Origin: Odontesthes bonariensis
Lineage: Eukaryota > Chordata > Actinopteri > Atheriniformes > Atherinopsidae
Assembly: GCF_027942865.1 (NCBI RefSeq)
Contig: NC_134529.1
Location: 27,402,760-27,466,759, forward strand
Length of the DNA: 64,000 nucleotides
Direction: 5' to 3'
Below are positions 22,600-33,479 of the stretch, piece after piece. The notes beneath the pieces were generated by a model. The model saw nothing but the letters and a program-made list of their open reading frames with translations. It searched no databases and was not told the DNA's origin. Numbering within the stretch: the stretch's first letter is position 1; the number at the start of each line of letters is the position of its first letter. The translations under genes and the position numbers were made by a program.

Positions 22600-23382
22600 T
22601 ATGTGTACATTTTTCTATTAGCAATTTTGGGAAGTTAACAATAGCAGTTTCAAAGATCAGTTAATTGTTAACTCTCATCACCACAACTTGGCATGCAAGA
22701 GAACCAACTCCAAAAGCCCATCTGCCACAAAATTGTAAGGAAGATTTAAACTTTTTCTGTATATCACATATTAAACCTAGCCTGGGAATTCCCATGCTGC
22801 TTTGCGCGCGATTTCATTCCCACTGCAAAGGCAGCTTGGAAACCACTGCCCTTATTTTTGCCTGAGTTAGGGAACCAATCACAGAACGGGGGTCAGCAAG
22901 ACGATGACGACGTCTATGCGCGACACCGAAGCTTGTAGAGTGTTAATCCAACATGGCAGCGGACACAAGTTACCGTTCGATGCAGCCTTAGAAAGTGTTT
23001 TAAGTAGCTTAGAACGCAAGTTTACTTTTAAAAAAGAGCAACGTTTGGCGTTGAAAGATTTCATTGCCAAGAAGGATGTATTTGCTCTACCATCGTCTTC
23101 TCATACACAGTAAAGCGTCTTCTTCTTCCTCGTCGAATTTCTGTCGCTCTACATACGTCATCTGGTATAAGTGATACAATTGGCTATGAATCGCGCACAA
23201 AGCAGCATGGGAAGAACCAGACGCCATTTGATAGACATTCGTAGCGCCCAATAAACGGCTCTAGGCATTCGTAAACCACGCCTCAAATACGAGAAAATGC
23301 ACATCTAGTTCCCAGACCACCATCTCATCGAGATCTGGACGCGTCAGCCAGACTATATTAAACCTACAATCCTTGGAAAAGC

Positions 23383-23454
23383 AGGGGGCACTCAGATTTG
23401 AACTGAGGACCTCTTGATCTGCAGTCAAATGCTCTACCACTGAGCTATACCCCC
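23383..23454 (-). tRNA. tRNA-Cys: tRNA-Cys(GCA), unit 17, minus copy
   Basis: Complete; T4 terminator adjacent. Confidence 0.94.
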
Positions 23455-23578
23455 CTGTATGTAGTTTCTGTCAAATACTTTTTAGTAAAAGTTCCAATTC
23501 CATATGGCAGAAGCATTGACCATCATATTTCCGATGCCAACACAAAACATGTCATTGATAGAATATGTGTAATTATTG

Positions 23579-23650
23579 GGGGGTATAGCTCAGTGGTAGA
23601 GCATTTGACTGCAGATCAAGAGGTCCTCAGTTCAAATCTGGGTGCCCCCT
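23579..23650 (+). tRNA. tRNA-Cys: tRNA-Cys(GCA), unit 17, plus copy
   Basis: Complete; anticodon GCA at 23611-23613. Confidence 0.93.
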
Positions 23651-23998
23651 ATAATTATGACACTATCAGGTTAGTTATCTTCTCAATTCTTAAAGGCATT
23701 GAGAAAACTTTCTGATTTCTGAGGAAAAGACAAATGTGGTGTTTAAAGCAAACATATTAAACATGCTTAACAGTGGGTTTATGTTGGTAGTACTAAAGTT
23801 GAGAAGTAATCAATGTATCTCAAGGCAGACTGTACAGGATATTACACCATGGACTAGCATGCAACTTCACTTCACATCCATTAAAATATTGCAAAGCAAC
23901 CTTTATCTGTGGACATAGCAAAGTTAGTTGTCCCATTTGTCTGGGAATTCTCTTTTCTGATAATGTGAATTTCAAGAATGAGTAATATGCATTGAGTA

Positions 23999-24038
<40 letters not shown>

Positions 24039-24823
24039 TATGTGTACATTTTTCTATTAGCAATTTTGGGAAGTTAACAATAGCAGTTTCAAAGATCAGT
24101 TAATTGTTAACTCTCATCACCACAACTTGGCATGCAAGAGAACCAACTCCAAAAGCCCATCTGCCACAAAATTGTAAGGAAGATTTAAACTTTTTCTGTA
24201 TATCACATATTAAACCTAGCCTGGGAATTCCCATGCTGCTTTGCGCGCGATTTCATTCCCACTGCAAAGGCAGCTTGGAAACCACTGCCCTTATTTTTGC
24301 CTGAGTTAGGGAACCAATCACAGGACGGGGGGGCAGCAAGACGATGACGACGTCTATGCGCGACACCGAAGCTTGTAGAGTGTTAATCAAATATGGCAGC
24401 GGACAAAACGTTAGCGTTCGATGCAGCCTTAAAAAGTGTTTTAAGTAGCTTAGAACGCAAGTTTACTTTTAAAAAAGAGCAACGTTTGGCGTTGAAAGAT
24501 TTCATTGCCAAGAAGGATGTATTTGCTCTTCCATCGTCTTCTCATACACAGTAATGCGTCTTCTTCTTCCTCGTCGAATTTCTGTCGCTCTACATAGGCC
24601 ATCTGGTATAAGTGATACAATTGGCTATGAATCGCGCGCAAAGCAGCATGGGAAGAACAGGACGCCATTTGATAGACATTCGTAGCCCCCAATAAACGGC
24701 TCTAGGCATTCGTAAACCACGCCTCAAATATGAGAAAATGCACATCTAGTTCCCAGACCACCATCTCATCGAGATGTGGACGCGTCAGCCAGGCTATATT
24801 AAACCTACAATCCTTGGAAAAGC

Positions 24824-24895
24824 AGGGGGCACTCAGATTTGAACTGAGGACCTCTTGATCTGCAGTCAAATGCTCTACCACTGAGCTATACCCCC
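24824..24895 (-). tRNA. tRNA-Cys: tRNA-Cys(GCA), unit 18, minus copy
   Basis: Complete; T4 terminator adjacent. Confidence 0.94.
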
Positions 24896-25019
24896 CTGTA
24901 TGTAGTTTTTGTCAAATACTTATTAGTAAAAGTTACAATTCCATATGGCAGAAGCATTGACCATCATGTTTCCGATGCCAACACAAAACATGTCATTGAT
25001 AGAATATGTGTAATTATTG

Positions 25020-25091
25020 GGGGGTATAGCTCAGTGGTAGAGCATTTGACTGCAGATCAAGAGGTCCTCAGTTCAAATCTGGGTGCCCCCT
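25020..25091 (+). tRNA. tRNA-Cys: tRNA-Cys(GCA), unit 18, plus copy
   Basis: Complete; anticodon GCA at 25052-25054. Confidence 0.93.
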
Positions 25092-26250
25092 ATAATTATG
25101 ACACTATCAGGTTAGTTATCTTCTCAATTCTTAAAGGCATTGAGAAAACTTTCTAATTTCTGAGGAAAAGACAAATGTGGTGTTTAAAGCAAACATATTA
25201 AACATGCTTAACAGTGGGTTTATGTTGGTAGTACTAAAGTTGAGAAGTAATCAATGTATCTCAAGGCAGACTGTACAGGATATTACACCATGGACTAGCA
25301 TGCAACTTCACTTCACATCCATTAAAATATTGCAAAGCAACCTTTATCTGTGGACATAGCAAAGTTAGTTGTCCCATTTGTCTGGGAATTCTCTTTTCTG
25401 ATAATGTGAATTTCAAGAATGAGTAATATTTATTGAGTACTTATATATATATATATATATATTAATATGTGTACATTTTTCTATTAGCAATTTTGGGAAG
25501 TTAACAATAGCAGTTTCAAAGATCAGTTAATTGTTAACTCTCATCACCACAACTTGGCATGCAAGAGAACCAACTCCAAAAGCCCATCTGCCACAAAATT
25601 GTAAGGAAGATTTAAACTTTTTCTGTATATCACATATTAAACCTAGCCTGGGAATTCCCATGCTGCTTTGCGCGCGATTTCATTCCCACTGCAAAGGCAG
25701 CTTGGAAACCACTGCCCTTATTTTTGCCTGAGTTAGGGAACCAATCACAGGACGGGGGGGCAGCAAGACGATGACGACGTCTATGCGCGACACCGAAGCT
25801 TGTAGAGTGTTAATCAAATATGGCAGCGGACAAAACGTTAGCGTTCGATGCAGCCTTAAAAAGTGTTTTAAGTAGCTTAGAACGCAAGTTTACTTTTAAA
25901 AAAGAGCAACGTTTGGCGTTGAAAGATTTCATTGCCAAGAAGGATGTATTTGCTCTTCCATCGTCTTCTCATACACAGTAATGCGTCTTCTTCTTCCTCG
26001 TCGAATTTCTGTCGCTCTACATAGGCCATCTGGTATAAGTGATACAATTGGCTATGAATCGCGCGCAAAGCAGCATGGGAAGAACAGGACGCCATTTGAT
26101 AGACATTCGTAGCCCCCAATAAACGGCTCTAGGCATTCGTAAACCACGCCTCAAATATGAGAAAATGCACATCTAGTTCCCAGACCACCATCTCATCGAG
26201 ATGTGGACGCGTCAGCCAGGCTATATTAAACCTACAATCCTTGGAAAAGC

Positions 26251-26322
26251 AGGGGGCACTCAGATTTGAACTGAGGACCTCTTGATCTGCAGTCAAATGC
26301 TCTACCACTGAGCTATATCCCC
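26251..26322 (-). tRNA. tRNA-Cys: tRNA-Cys(GCA), unit 19, minus copy (acceptor mismatch)
   Basis: Full length, but plus-strand base 26318 is T instead of C. Position 5 of the tRNA is therefore A, opposite C68, one mismatch in the acceptor stem. It may be less efficient or decaying. Confidence 0.85.
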
Positions 26323-26446
26323 CTGTATGTAGTTTTTGTCAAATACTTATTAGTAAAAGTTACAATTCCATATGGCAGAAGCATTGACCATCATGTTTCC
26401 GATGCCAACACAAAACATGTCATTGATAGAATATGTGTAATTATTG

Positions 26447-26518
26447 GGGGGTATAGCTCAGTGGTAGAGCATTTGACTGCAGATCAAGAGGTCCTCAGTT
26501 CAAATCTGGGTGCCCCCT
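26447..26518 (+). tRNA. tRNA-Cys: tRNA-Cys(GCA), unit 19, plus copy
   Basis: Complete; anticodon GCA at 26479-26481. Confidence 0.93.
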
Positions 26519-27677
26519 ATAATTATGACACTATCAGGTTAGTTATCTTCTCAATTCTTAAAGGCATTGAGAAAACTTTCTAATTTCTGAGGAAAAGACA
26601 AATGTGGTGTTTAAAGCAAACATATTAAACATGCTTAACAGTGGGTTTATGTTGGTAGTACTAAAGTTGAGAAGTAATCAATGTATCTCAAGGCAGACTG
26701 TACAGGATATTACACCATGGACTAGCATGCAACTTCACTTCACATCCATTAAAATATTGCAAAGCAACCTTTATCTGTGGACATAGCAAAGTTAGTTGTC
26801 CCATTTGTCTGGGAATTCTCTTTTCTGATAATGTGAATTTCAAGAATGAGTAATATGCATTGAGTACTTATATATATATATATATATATTAATATGTGTA
26901 CATTTTTCTATTAGCAATTTTGGGAAGTTAACAATAGCAGTTTCAAAGATCAGTTAATTGTTAACTCTCATCACCACAACTTGGCATGCAAGAGAACCAA
27001 CTCCAAAAGCCCATCTGCCACAAAATTGTAAGGAAGATTTAAACTTTTTCTGTATATCACATATTAAACCTAGCCTGGGAATTCCCATGCTGCTTTGCGC
27101 GCGATTTCATTCCCACTGCAAAGGCAGCTTGGAAACCACTGCCCTTATTTTTGCCTGAGTTAGGGAACCAATCACAGGACGGGGGGGCAGCAAGACGATG
27201 ACGACGTCTATGCGCGACACCGAAGCTTGTAGAGTGTTAATCAAATATGGCAGCGGACAAAACGTTAGCGTTCGATGCAGCCTTAAAAAGTGTTTTAAGT
27301 AGCTTAGAACGCAAGTTTACTTTTAAAAAAGAGCAACGTTTGGCGTTGAAAGATTTCATTGCCAAGAAGGATGTATTTGCTCTTCCATCGTCTTCTCATA
27401 CACAGTAATGCGTCTTCTTCTTCCTCGTCGAATTTCTGTCGCTCTACATAGGCCATCTGGTATAAGTGATACAATTGGCTATGAATCGCGCGCAAAGCAG
27501 CATGGGAAGAACAGGACGCCATTTGATAGACATTCGTAGCCCCCAATAAACGGCTCTAGGCATTCGTAAACCACGCCTCAAATATGAGAAAATGCACATC
27601 TAGTTCCCAGACCACCATCTCATCGAGATGTGGACGCGTCAGCCAGGCTATATTAAACCTACAATCCTTGGAAAAGC

Positions 27678-27749
27678 AGGGGGCACTCAGATTTGAACTG
27701 AGGACCTCTTGATCTGCAGTCAAATGCTCTACCACTGAGCTATACCCCC
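27678..27749 (-). tRNA. tRNA-Cys: tRNA-Cys(GCA), unit 20, minus copy
   Basis: Complete; T4 terminator adjacent. Confidence 0.94.
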
Positions 27750-27873
27750 CTGTATGTAGTTTTTGTCAAATACTTATTAGTAAAAGTTACAATTCCATAT
27801 GGCAGAAGCATTGACCATCATGTTTCCGATGCCAACACAAAACATGTCATTGATAGAATATGTGTAATTATTG

Positions 27874-27945
27874 GGGGGTATAGCTCAGTGGTAGAGCATT
27901 TGACTGCAGATCAAGAGGTCCTCAGTTCAAATCTGGGTGCCCCCT
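27874..27945 (+). tRNA. tRNA-Cys: tRNA-Cys(GCA), unit 20, plus copy
   Basis: Complete; anticodon GCA at 27906-27908. Confidence 0.93.
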
Positions 27946-29102
27946 ATAATTATGACACTATCAGGTTAGTTATCTTCTCAATTCTTAAAGGCATTGAGAA
28001 AACTTTCTAATTTCTGAGGAAAAGACAAATGTGGTGTTTAAAGCAAACATATTAAACATGCTTAACAGTGGGTTTATGTTGGTAGTACTAAAGTTGAGAA
28101 GTAATCAATGTATCTCAAGGCAGACTGTACAGGATATTACACCATGGACTAGCATGCAACTTCACTTCACATCCATTAAAATATTGCAAAGCAACCTTTA
28201 TCTGTGGACATAGCAAAGTTAGTTGTCCCATTTGTCTGGGAATTCTCTTTTCTGATAATGTGAATTTCAAGAATGAGTAATATGCATTGAGTACTTATAT
28301 ATATATATATATATATTAATATGTGTACATTTTTCTATTAGCAATTTTGGGAAGTTAACAATAGCAGTTTCAAAGATCAGTTAATTGTTAACTCTCATCA
28401 CCACAACTTGGCATGCAAGAGAACCAACTCCAAAAGCCCATCTGCCACAAAATTGTAAGGAAGATTTAAACTTTTTCTGTATATCACATATTAAACCTAG
28501 CCTGGGAATTCCCATGCTGCTTTGCGCGCGATTTCATTCCCACTGCAAAGGCAGCTTGGAAACCACTGCCCTTAGTTTTGCCTGAGTTAGGGAACCAATC
28601 ACAGAACGGGGGTCAGCAAGACGATGACGATGTCTATGCGCGTCACCGAAGCTTGTAGAGTGTTAATCCAACATGGCAGCGGACACAAGTTACCGTTCGA
28701 TGCAGCCTTAGAAAGTGTTTTAAGTAGCTTAGAACGCAAGTTTACTTTTAAAAAAGAGCAACGTTTGGCGTTGAAAGATTTCATTGCCAAGAAGGATGTA
28801 TTTGCTCTACCATCATCTTCTCATACACAGTAAAGCGTCTTCTTCTTCCTCGTCGAATTTCTGTCGCTCTACATACGTCATCTGGTATAAGTGATACAAT
28901 TGGCTATGAATCGCGCACAAAGCAGCATGGGAAGAACCAGACGCCATTTGATAGACATTCGTAGCACCCAATAAACGGCTCTAGGCATTCGTAAATCACG
29001 CCTCAAATACGAGAAAATGCACATCTAGTTCCCAGACCACCATCTCAACGAGATGTGGACGCGTCAGCCAGGCTATATTAAACCTACAATCCTTGGAAAA
29101 GC

Positions 29103-29169
29103 AGGGGGCACTCAGATTTGAACTGAGGACCTCTTGATCTGCAGTCAAATGCTCTACCACTGAGCTATA
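29103..29169 (-). pseudogene. Truncated tRNA-Cys, unit 21, minus copy
   Basis: Fourth instance of the same 66-bp deletion, at the position predicted by the higher-order period. Confidence 0.93.
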
Positions 29170-29232
29170 TTGACCATCATGTTTCTGATGCCAACACAAA
29201 ACATGTCATTGATAGAATATGTGTAATTATTG

Positions 29233-29304
29233 GGGGGTATAGCTCAGTGGTAGAGCATTTGACTGCAGATCAAGAGGTCCTCAGTTCAAATCTGGGTGCC
29301 CCCT
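29233..29304 (+). tRNA. tRNA-Cys: tRNA-Cys(GCA), unit 21, plus copy
   Basis: Complete; faces a truncated partner. Confidence 0.93.
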
Positions 29305-29652
29305 ATAATTATGACACTATCAGGTTACTTATCTTCTCAATTCTTAAAGGCATTGAGAAAACTTTCTGATTTCTGAGGAAAAGACAAATGTGGTGTTTAA
29401 AGCAAACATATTAAACATGCTTAACAGTGGGTTTATGTTGGTAGTACTAAAGTTGAGAAGTAATCAATGTATCTCAAGGCAGACTGTACAGGATATTACA
29501 CCATGGACTAGCATGCAACTTCACTTCACATCCATTAAAATATTGCAAAGCAACCTTTATCTGTGGACATAGCAAAGTTAGTTGTCCCATTTGTCTGGGA
29601 ATTCTCTTTTCTGATAATGTGAATTTCAAGAATGAGTAATATGCATTGAGTA

Positions 29653-29708
<56 letters not shown>

Positions 29709-30342
29709 TATGTATTCTGTATATCACATATTAAACCTAGCCTGGGAATTCCCATGCTGCTTTGCGCGCGATTTCATTCCCACTGCAAAGGCAGCTTGGA
29801 AACCACTGCCCTTAGTTTTGCCTGAGTTAGGGAACCAATCACAGAACGGGGGTCAGCAAGACGATGACGACGTCTATGCGCGACACCGAAGCTTATAGAG
29901 TGTTAATCCAACATGGCAGCGGACACAAGTTACCGTTCGATGCAGCCTTAGAAAGTGTTTTAAGTAGCTTAGAACGCAAGTTTATTTTTAAAAAAGAGCA
30001 ACGTTTGGCGTTGAAAGATTTCATTGCCAAGAAGGATGTATTTGCTCTGCCATCATCTTCTCATACACAGTAAAGCGTCTTCTTCTTCCTCGTCGAATTT
30101 CTGTCGCTCTACATACGTCATCTGGTATAAGTGATACAATTGGCTTTGAATCGCGCACAAAGCAGCATGGGAAGAACCAGACGCCATTTGATAGACATCC
30201 GTAGCGCCCAATAAACGGCTCTAGGCATTCGTAAACCACGCCTCAAATACGAGAAAATGCACATCTAGTTCCCAGACCACCATCTCATCGAGATGTGGAC
30301 GCGTCAGCCAGACTATATTAAACCTACAATCCTTGGAAAAGC

Positions 30343-30414
30343 AGGGGGCACTCAGATTTGAACTGAGGACCTCTTGATCTGCAGTCAAATGCTCTACCAC
30401 TGAGCTATACCCCC
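30343..30414 (-). tRNA. tRNA-Cys: tRNA-Cys(GCA), unit 22, minus copy
   Basis: Complete; T4 terminator adjacent. Confidence 0.93.
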
Positions 30415-30538
30415 CTGTATGTAGTTTCTGTCAAATACTTTTTAGTAAAAGTTCCAATTCCATATGGCAGAAGCATTGACCGTCATGTTTCCGATGCCAA
30501 CACAAAACATGTCATTGATAGAATATGTGTAATTATTC

Positions 30539-30610
30539 GGGGGTATAGCTCAGTGGTAGAGCATTTGACTGCAGATCAAGAGGTCCTCAGTTCAAATCTG
30601 GGTGCCCCCT
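30539..30610 (+). tRNA. tRNA-Cys: tRNA-Cys(GCA), unit 22, plus copy
   Basis: Complete. The base just before the mature 5' end is C instead of the usual G; the five acceptor G residues are kept. Confidence 0.92.
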
Positions 30611-30964
30611 ATAATTATGACACTATCAGGTTAGTTATCTTCTCAATTCTTAAAGGCATTGAGAAAACTTTCTAATTTCTGAGGAAAAGACAAATGTGGT
30701 GTTTAAAGCAAACATATTAAACATGCTTAACAGTGGGTTTATGTTGGTAGTACTAAAGTTGAGAAGTAATCAATGTATCTCAAGGCAGACTGTACAGGAT
30801 ATTACACCATGGACTAGCATGCAACTTCACTTCACATCCATTAAAATATTGCAAAGCAACCTTTATCTGTGGACATAGCAAAGTTAGTTGTCCCATTTGT
30901 CTGGGAATTCTCTTTTCTGACAATGTGAATTTCAAGAATGAGTAATATGCATTGAGTACTTATA

Positions 30965-31046
<82 letters not shown>

Positions 31047-31475
31047 TTAATATGTGTACATTTTTCTATTAGCAATTTTGGGAAGTTAACAATAGCAGTT
31101 TCAAAGATCAGTTAATTGTTAACTCTCATCACCACAACTTGGCATGCAAGAGAACCAACTCCAAAAGCCCATCTGCCACAAAATTGTAAGGAAGATTTAA
31201 ACTTTTTCTGTATATCACATATTAAACCTAGCCTGGGAATTCCCATGCTGCTTTGCACGCGATTTCATTCCCACTGCAAAGGCAGCTTGGAAACCACTGC
31301 CCTTATTTTTGCCTGAGTTAGGGAACCAATCACAGAACGGGGGTCAGCAAGACGATGACGACGTCTATGCGCGACACCGAAGCTTGTAGAGTGTTAATCC
31401 AACATGGCAGCGGACACAAGTTACCGTTCGATGCAGCCTTAGAAAGTGTTTTAAGTAGCTTAGAACGCAAGTTTA

Positions 31476-32849
31476 TGTCACGTTTTGGGTTTTGTGTTGT
31501 ATATTTTCTGTTGGGCAACGTCCCTGGTATCAACTGTGTAATCGCTGGGACTAACATGGACTCCATATATGGACTGGGGATTATTGGTTGTAAAGGATGG
31601 ACTGATGCGATTGGTGGGACTGATTGATTCGGGGCGGGATAAATGCTTTTTATATGCGGGGGATTTGTCACTGGGGGGGCTTTTTCCTTGGGCCAGCGCG
31701 GCGACGTCACCAGGCCGCGACAGAACCGGCCCAGCTGATGCGACCACAACAACATCGCCACCAGCTGAAGCAGCAGGAGATTCACGGCGATTTGAGGATG
31801 GGCATGATCGCACGCCTGCTAAAGGAAAGTGCTTTATTTCTCCCTATGTTCTCGTGGCGTGCATGAGCTATGTGCTAGTCTCCTGGTGCCAGTAGATGTG
31901 TTTTGTTCCGAGGTGCCCGGGGACTCGAGGAGTGCTGGAGGGAAACCGGAGCCGGCGTCAGGAGCCAGGAGGGCAGTGACGCGAGACAGGAGATCTTCAC
32001 GCAGATGAGAGGGATTGTCGTGGAGGTATTGCTGGAAGTCTGGTGGCTGGAGGCTGATGAGCTGGACTGTGTGAAGGGAGATCCGTGGCCCATTATTCCG
32101 CCTGGTAGCACGGCCGCCACGTCGGATCCGTGAGTCATACGTGGACTGGGGGTATAGCTAAGTTGCTTTGTTTTTGTCGGGTCGGCGGCTTTCCCACACC
32201 GACCCGACGTGGACTCTTTTGCTCTGTGTTGGGTGGCAGCGCATCTGCTTGGTGCTAGCAGATCCCCGTGAACTCCTCTTCGATGGTGTAACGCATTATT
32301 GCTAAATGAAGTCAGTGACCTGGTGTGAGTAGAATAGAGTAATATACGAGTGTCATTTTATGCTAGCGTGTTGGTTGCTGATTTACTCTTATATCCATGA
32401 GCAGTAGTCCCTATGGGATTGGAGGGGGTTGCTTTTGGTGTGCTGTGATTTATAGCATTAGTTGCATGCGGTGATCTGAGTCTTTGTGTTGCTGTGCTGA
32501 TATTGCTGTGTTGGGGTGTAATTTATTGACTATTATTTTGCTGCATTTTTTTTTTGGTGTTTATTTGGGCTCGACCATGCCATTGGGACTATTGCTGTGA
32601 CCGTTGTGTGCCGTGAACCTTTGCATGAACTGTTTGCTGTGCGTAAACTCCTGACTGATTGTGCTTTGATGTGCCTAATTTGGGGTGTATTGTGGTATTA
32701 ACTGTGCCACTCTTGGTTGGGTTTGGGGTGGGGGACCTGCCTGTTATCACAGTGTGGCTGCTGCCCATGAAAATAAAACCTTTAAACTGATTCCTCTGTT
32801 CTGGTGTTTTGTGTCTCCGAGGGGATTGGGTCTGTGGTGAGCCACGACA
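31476..32849 (+). mobile_element. Solo LTR inserted in array unit 23
   Basis: The 1374-bp insertion starts TGTC, ends GACA and is flanked by a 4-bp duplication TTTA (31472-31475 and 32850-32853). Unit sequence resumes exactly after it. A TATA-like TTTTTATATG lies near 31647 and an AATAAA at 32772, so transcription would run on the plus strand. A perfect 10-bp GC-rich hairpin stem lies at 32176-32185 and 32199-32208. No internal coding region or second LTR is present, hence a solo LTR of a retrovirus-like or Gypsy-like family that I cannot name. It occurs in only this unit. Confidence 0.82.
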
Positions 32850-33211
32850 TTTACTTTTAAAAAAGAGCAACGTTTGGCGTTGAAAGATTTCATTGCCAAG
32901 AAGGATGTATTTGCTCTGCCATCGTCTTCTCATACACAGTAAAGCGTCTTCTTCTTCCTCGTCGAATTTCTGTCGCTCTACATACGTCATCTGGTATAAG
33001 TGATACAATTGGCTATGAATCGCGCACAAAGCAGCATGGGAAGAACCAGACGCCATTTGATAGACATTCGTAGCGCCCAATAAACGGCTCTAGGCATTCG
33101 TAAACCACGCCTCAAATACGAGAAAATGCACATCTAGTTCCCAGACCACCATCTCATCGAGATGTGGACGCGTCAGCCAGGCTATATTAAACCTACAATC
33201 CTTGGACAATC

Positions 33212-33283
33212 AGGGGGCACCCAGATTTGAACTGAGGACCTCTTGATCTGCAGTCAAATGCTCTACCACTGAGCTATACCCCC
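33212..33283 (-). tRNA. tRNA-Cys: tRNA-Cys(GCA), unit 23, minus copy (variant T stem, no T4)
   Basis: Complete. Unlike all other minus copies it has CTGGG in the T stem, as the plus copies do. Its downstream flank reads GGACAATC where others have GGAAAAGC, so the adjacent T4 terminator is missing. Confidence 0.91.
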
Positions 33284-33407
33284 CTGTATGTAGTTTCTGT
33301 CAAATACTTATTAGTAAAAGTTCCAATTCCATATGGCAGAAATATTGACCATCATGTTTCCGATGCCAACACAAAACATGTCATTGATAGAATATGTGTA
33401 ATTTTTG

Positions 33408-33479
33408 GGGGGTATAGCTCAGTGGTAGAGCATTTGACTGCAGATCAAGAGGTCCTCAGTTCAAATCTGGGTGCCCCCT
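33408..33479 (+). tRNA. tRNA-Cys: tRNA-Cys(GCA), unit 23, plus copy
   Basis: Complete body although the surrounding unit is the most diverged of the array. Confidence 0.92.

Larger units (their letters stand above)
21357..22733. repeat. Array unit 16 (S, A-like left part)
   Basis: 1377 bp. Its left part has private variants shared only with unit 21 (GATGTCTATGCGCGTCACC). The 66-bp deletion joins 22072 to 22073. The TA tract is about 40 bp. Confidence 0.94.
22734..24172. repeat. Array unit 17 (A)
   Basis: 1439 bp A unit; TA tract about 36 bp. Confidence 0.95.
24173..25599. repeat. Array unit 18 (B)
   Basis: 1427 bp B unit; private change GTAATATTTATTG just left of the TA tract near 25431; TA tract 22 bp. 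Confidence 0.95.
25600..27026. repeat. Array unit 19 (B)
   Basis: 1427 bp B unit; the minus tRNA carries one acceptor-stem substitution at 26318; TA tract 22 bp. Confidence 0.95.
21357..28453. repeat. Higher-order repeat copy 3 (S-A-B-B-B)
   Basis: Same five-unit order, total 7097 bp. Its S unit differs from those of copies 1 and 2 in having an A/S-like left part (private variants near 21462, 21477, 21534 and 21546). Unit 21 at 28454 starts a fourth copy that is disrupted by a junction deletion. Confidence 0.93.
27027..28453. repeat. Array unit 20 (B)
   Basis: 1427 bp B unit; helicase-like ATG at 27247; TA tract 22 bp. Confidence 0.95.
28454..29713. repeat. Array unit 21 (S, right end lost)
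   Basis: About 1260 bp. An S unit with the 66-bp deletion joining 29169 to 29170 and a TA tract of about 50 bp. A further deletion of about 150 bp right after the TA tract (junction near 29713) removed the end of this unit and the first bases of the next. Confidence 0.9.
29714..31184. repeat. Array unit 22 (diverged A-like)
   Basis: About 1471 bp. A-like, with many private changes and an expanded TA tract of about 88 bp (30961-31048, with C and CA interruptions). It lies near the right edge of the array, where homogenisation appears weaker. Confidence 0.92.

Noticed and set aside
30841-31023. Frame rich in Tyr-Ile repeats
   Set aside because: Translation of the (TA)n tract.
31330-31785. Minus-strand frame of 151 codons running from array unit into the solo LTR
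   Set aside because: A chance fusion across an insertion border; the same holds for 32589-33080.
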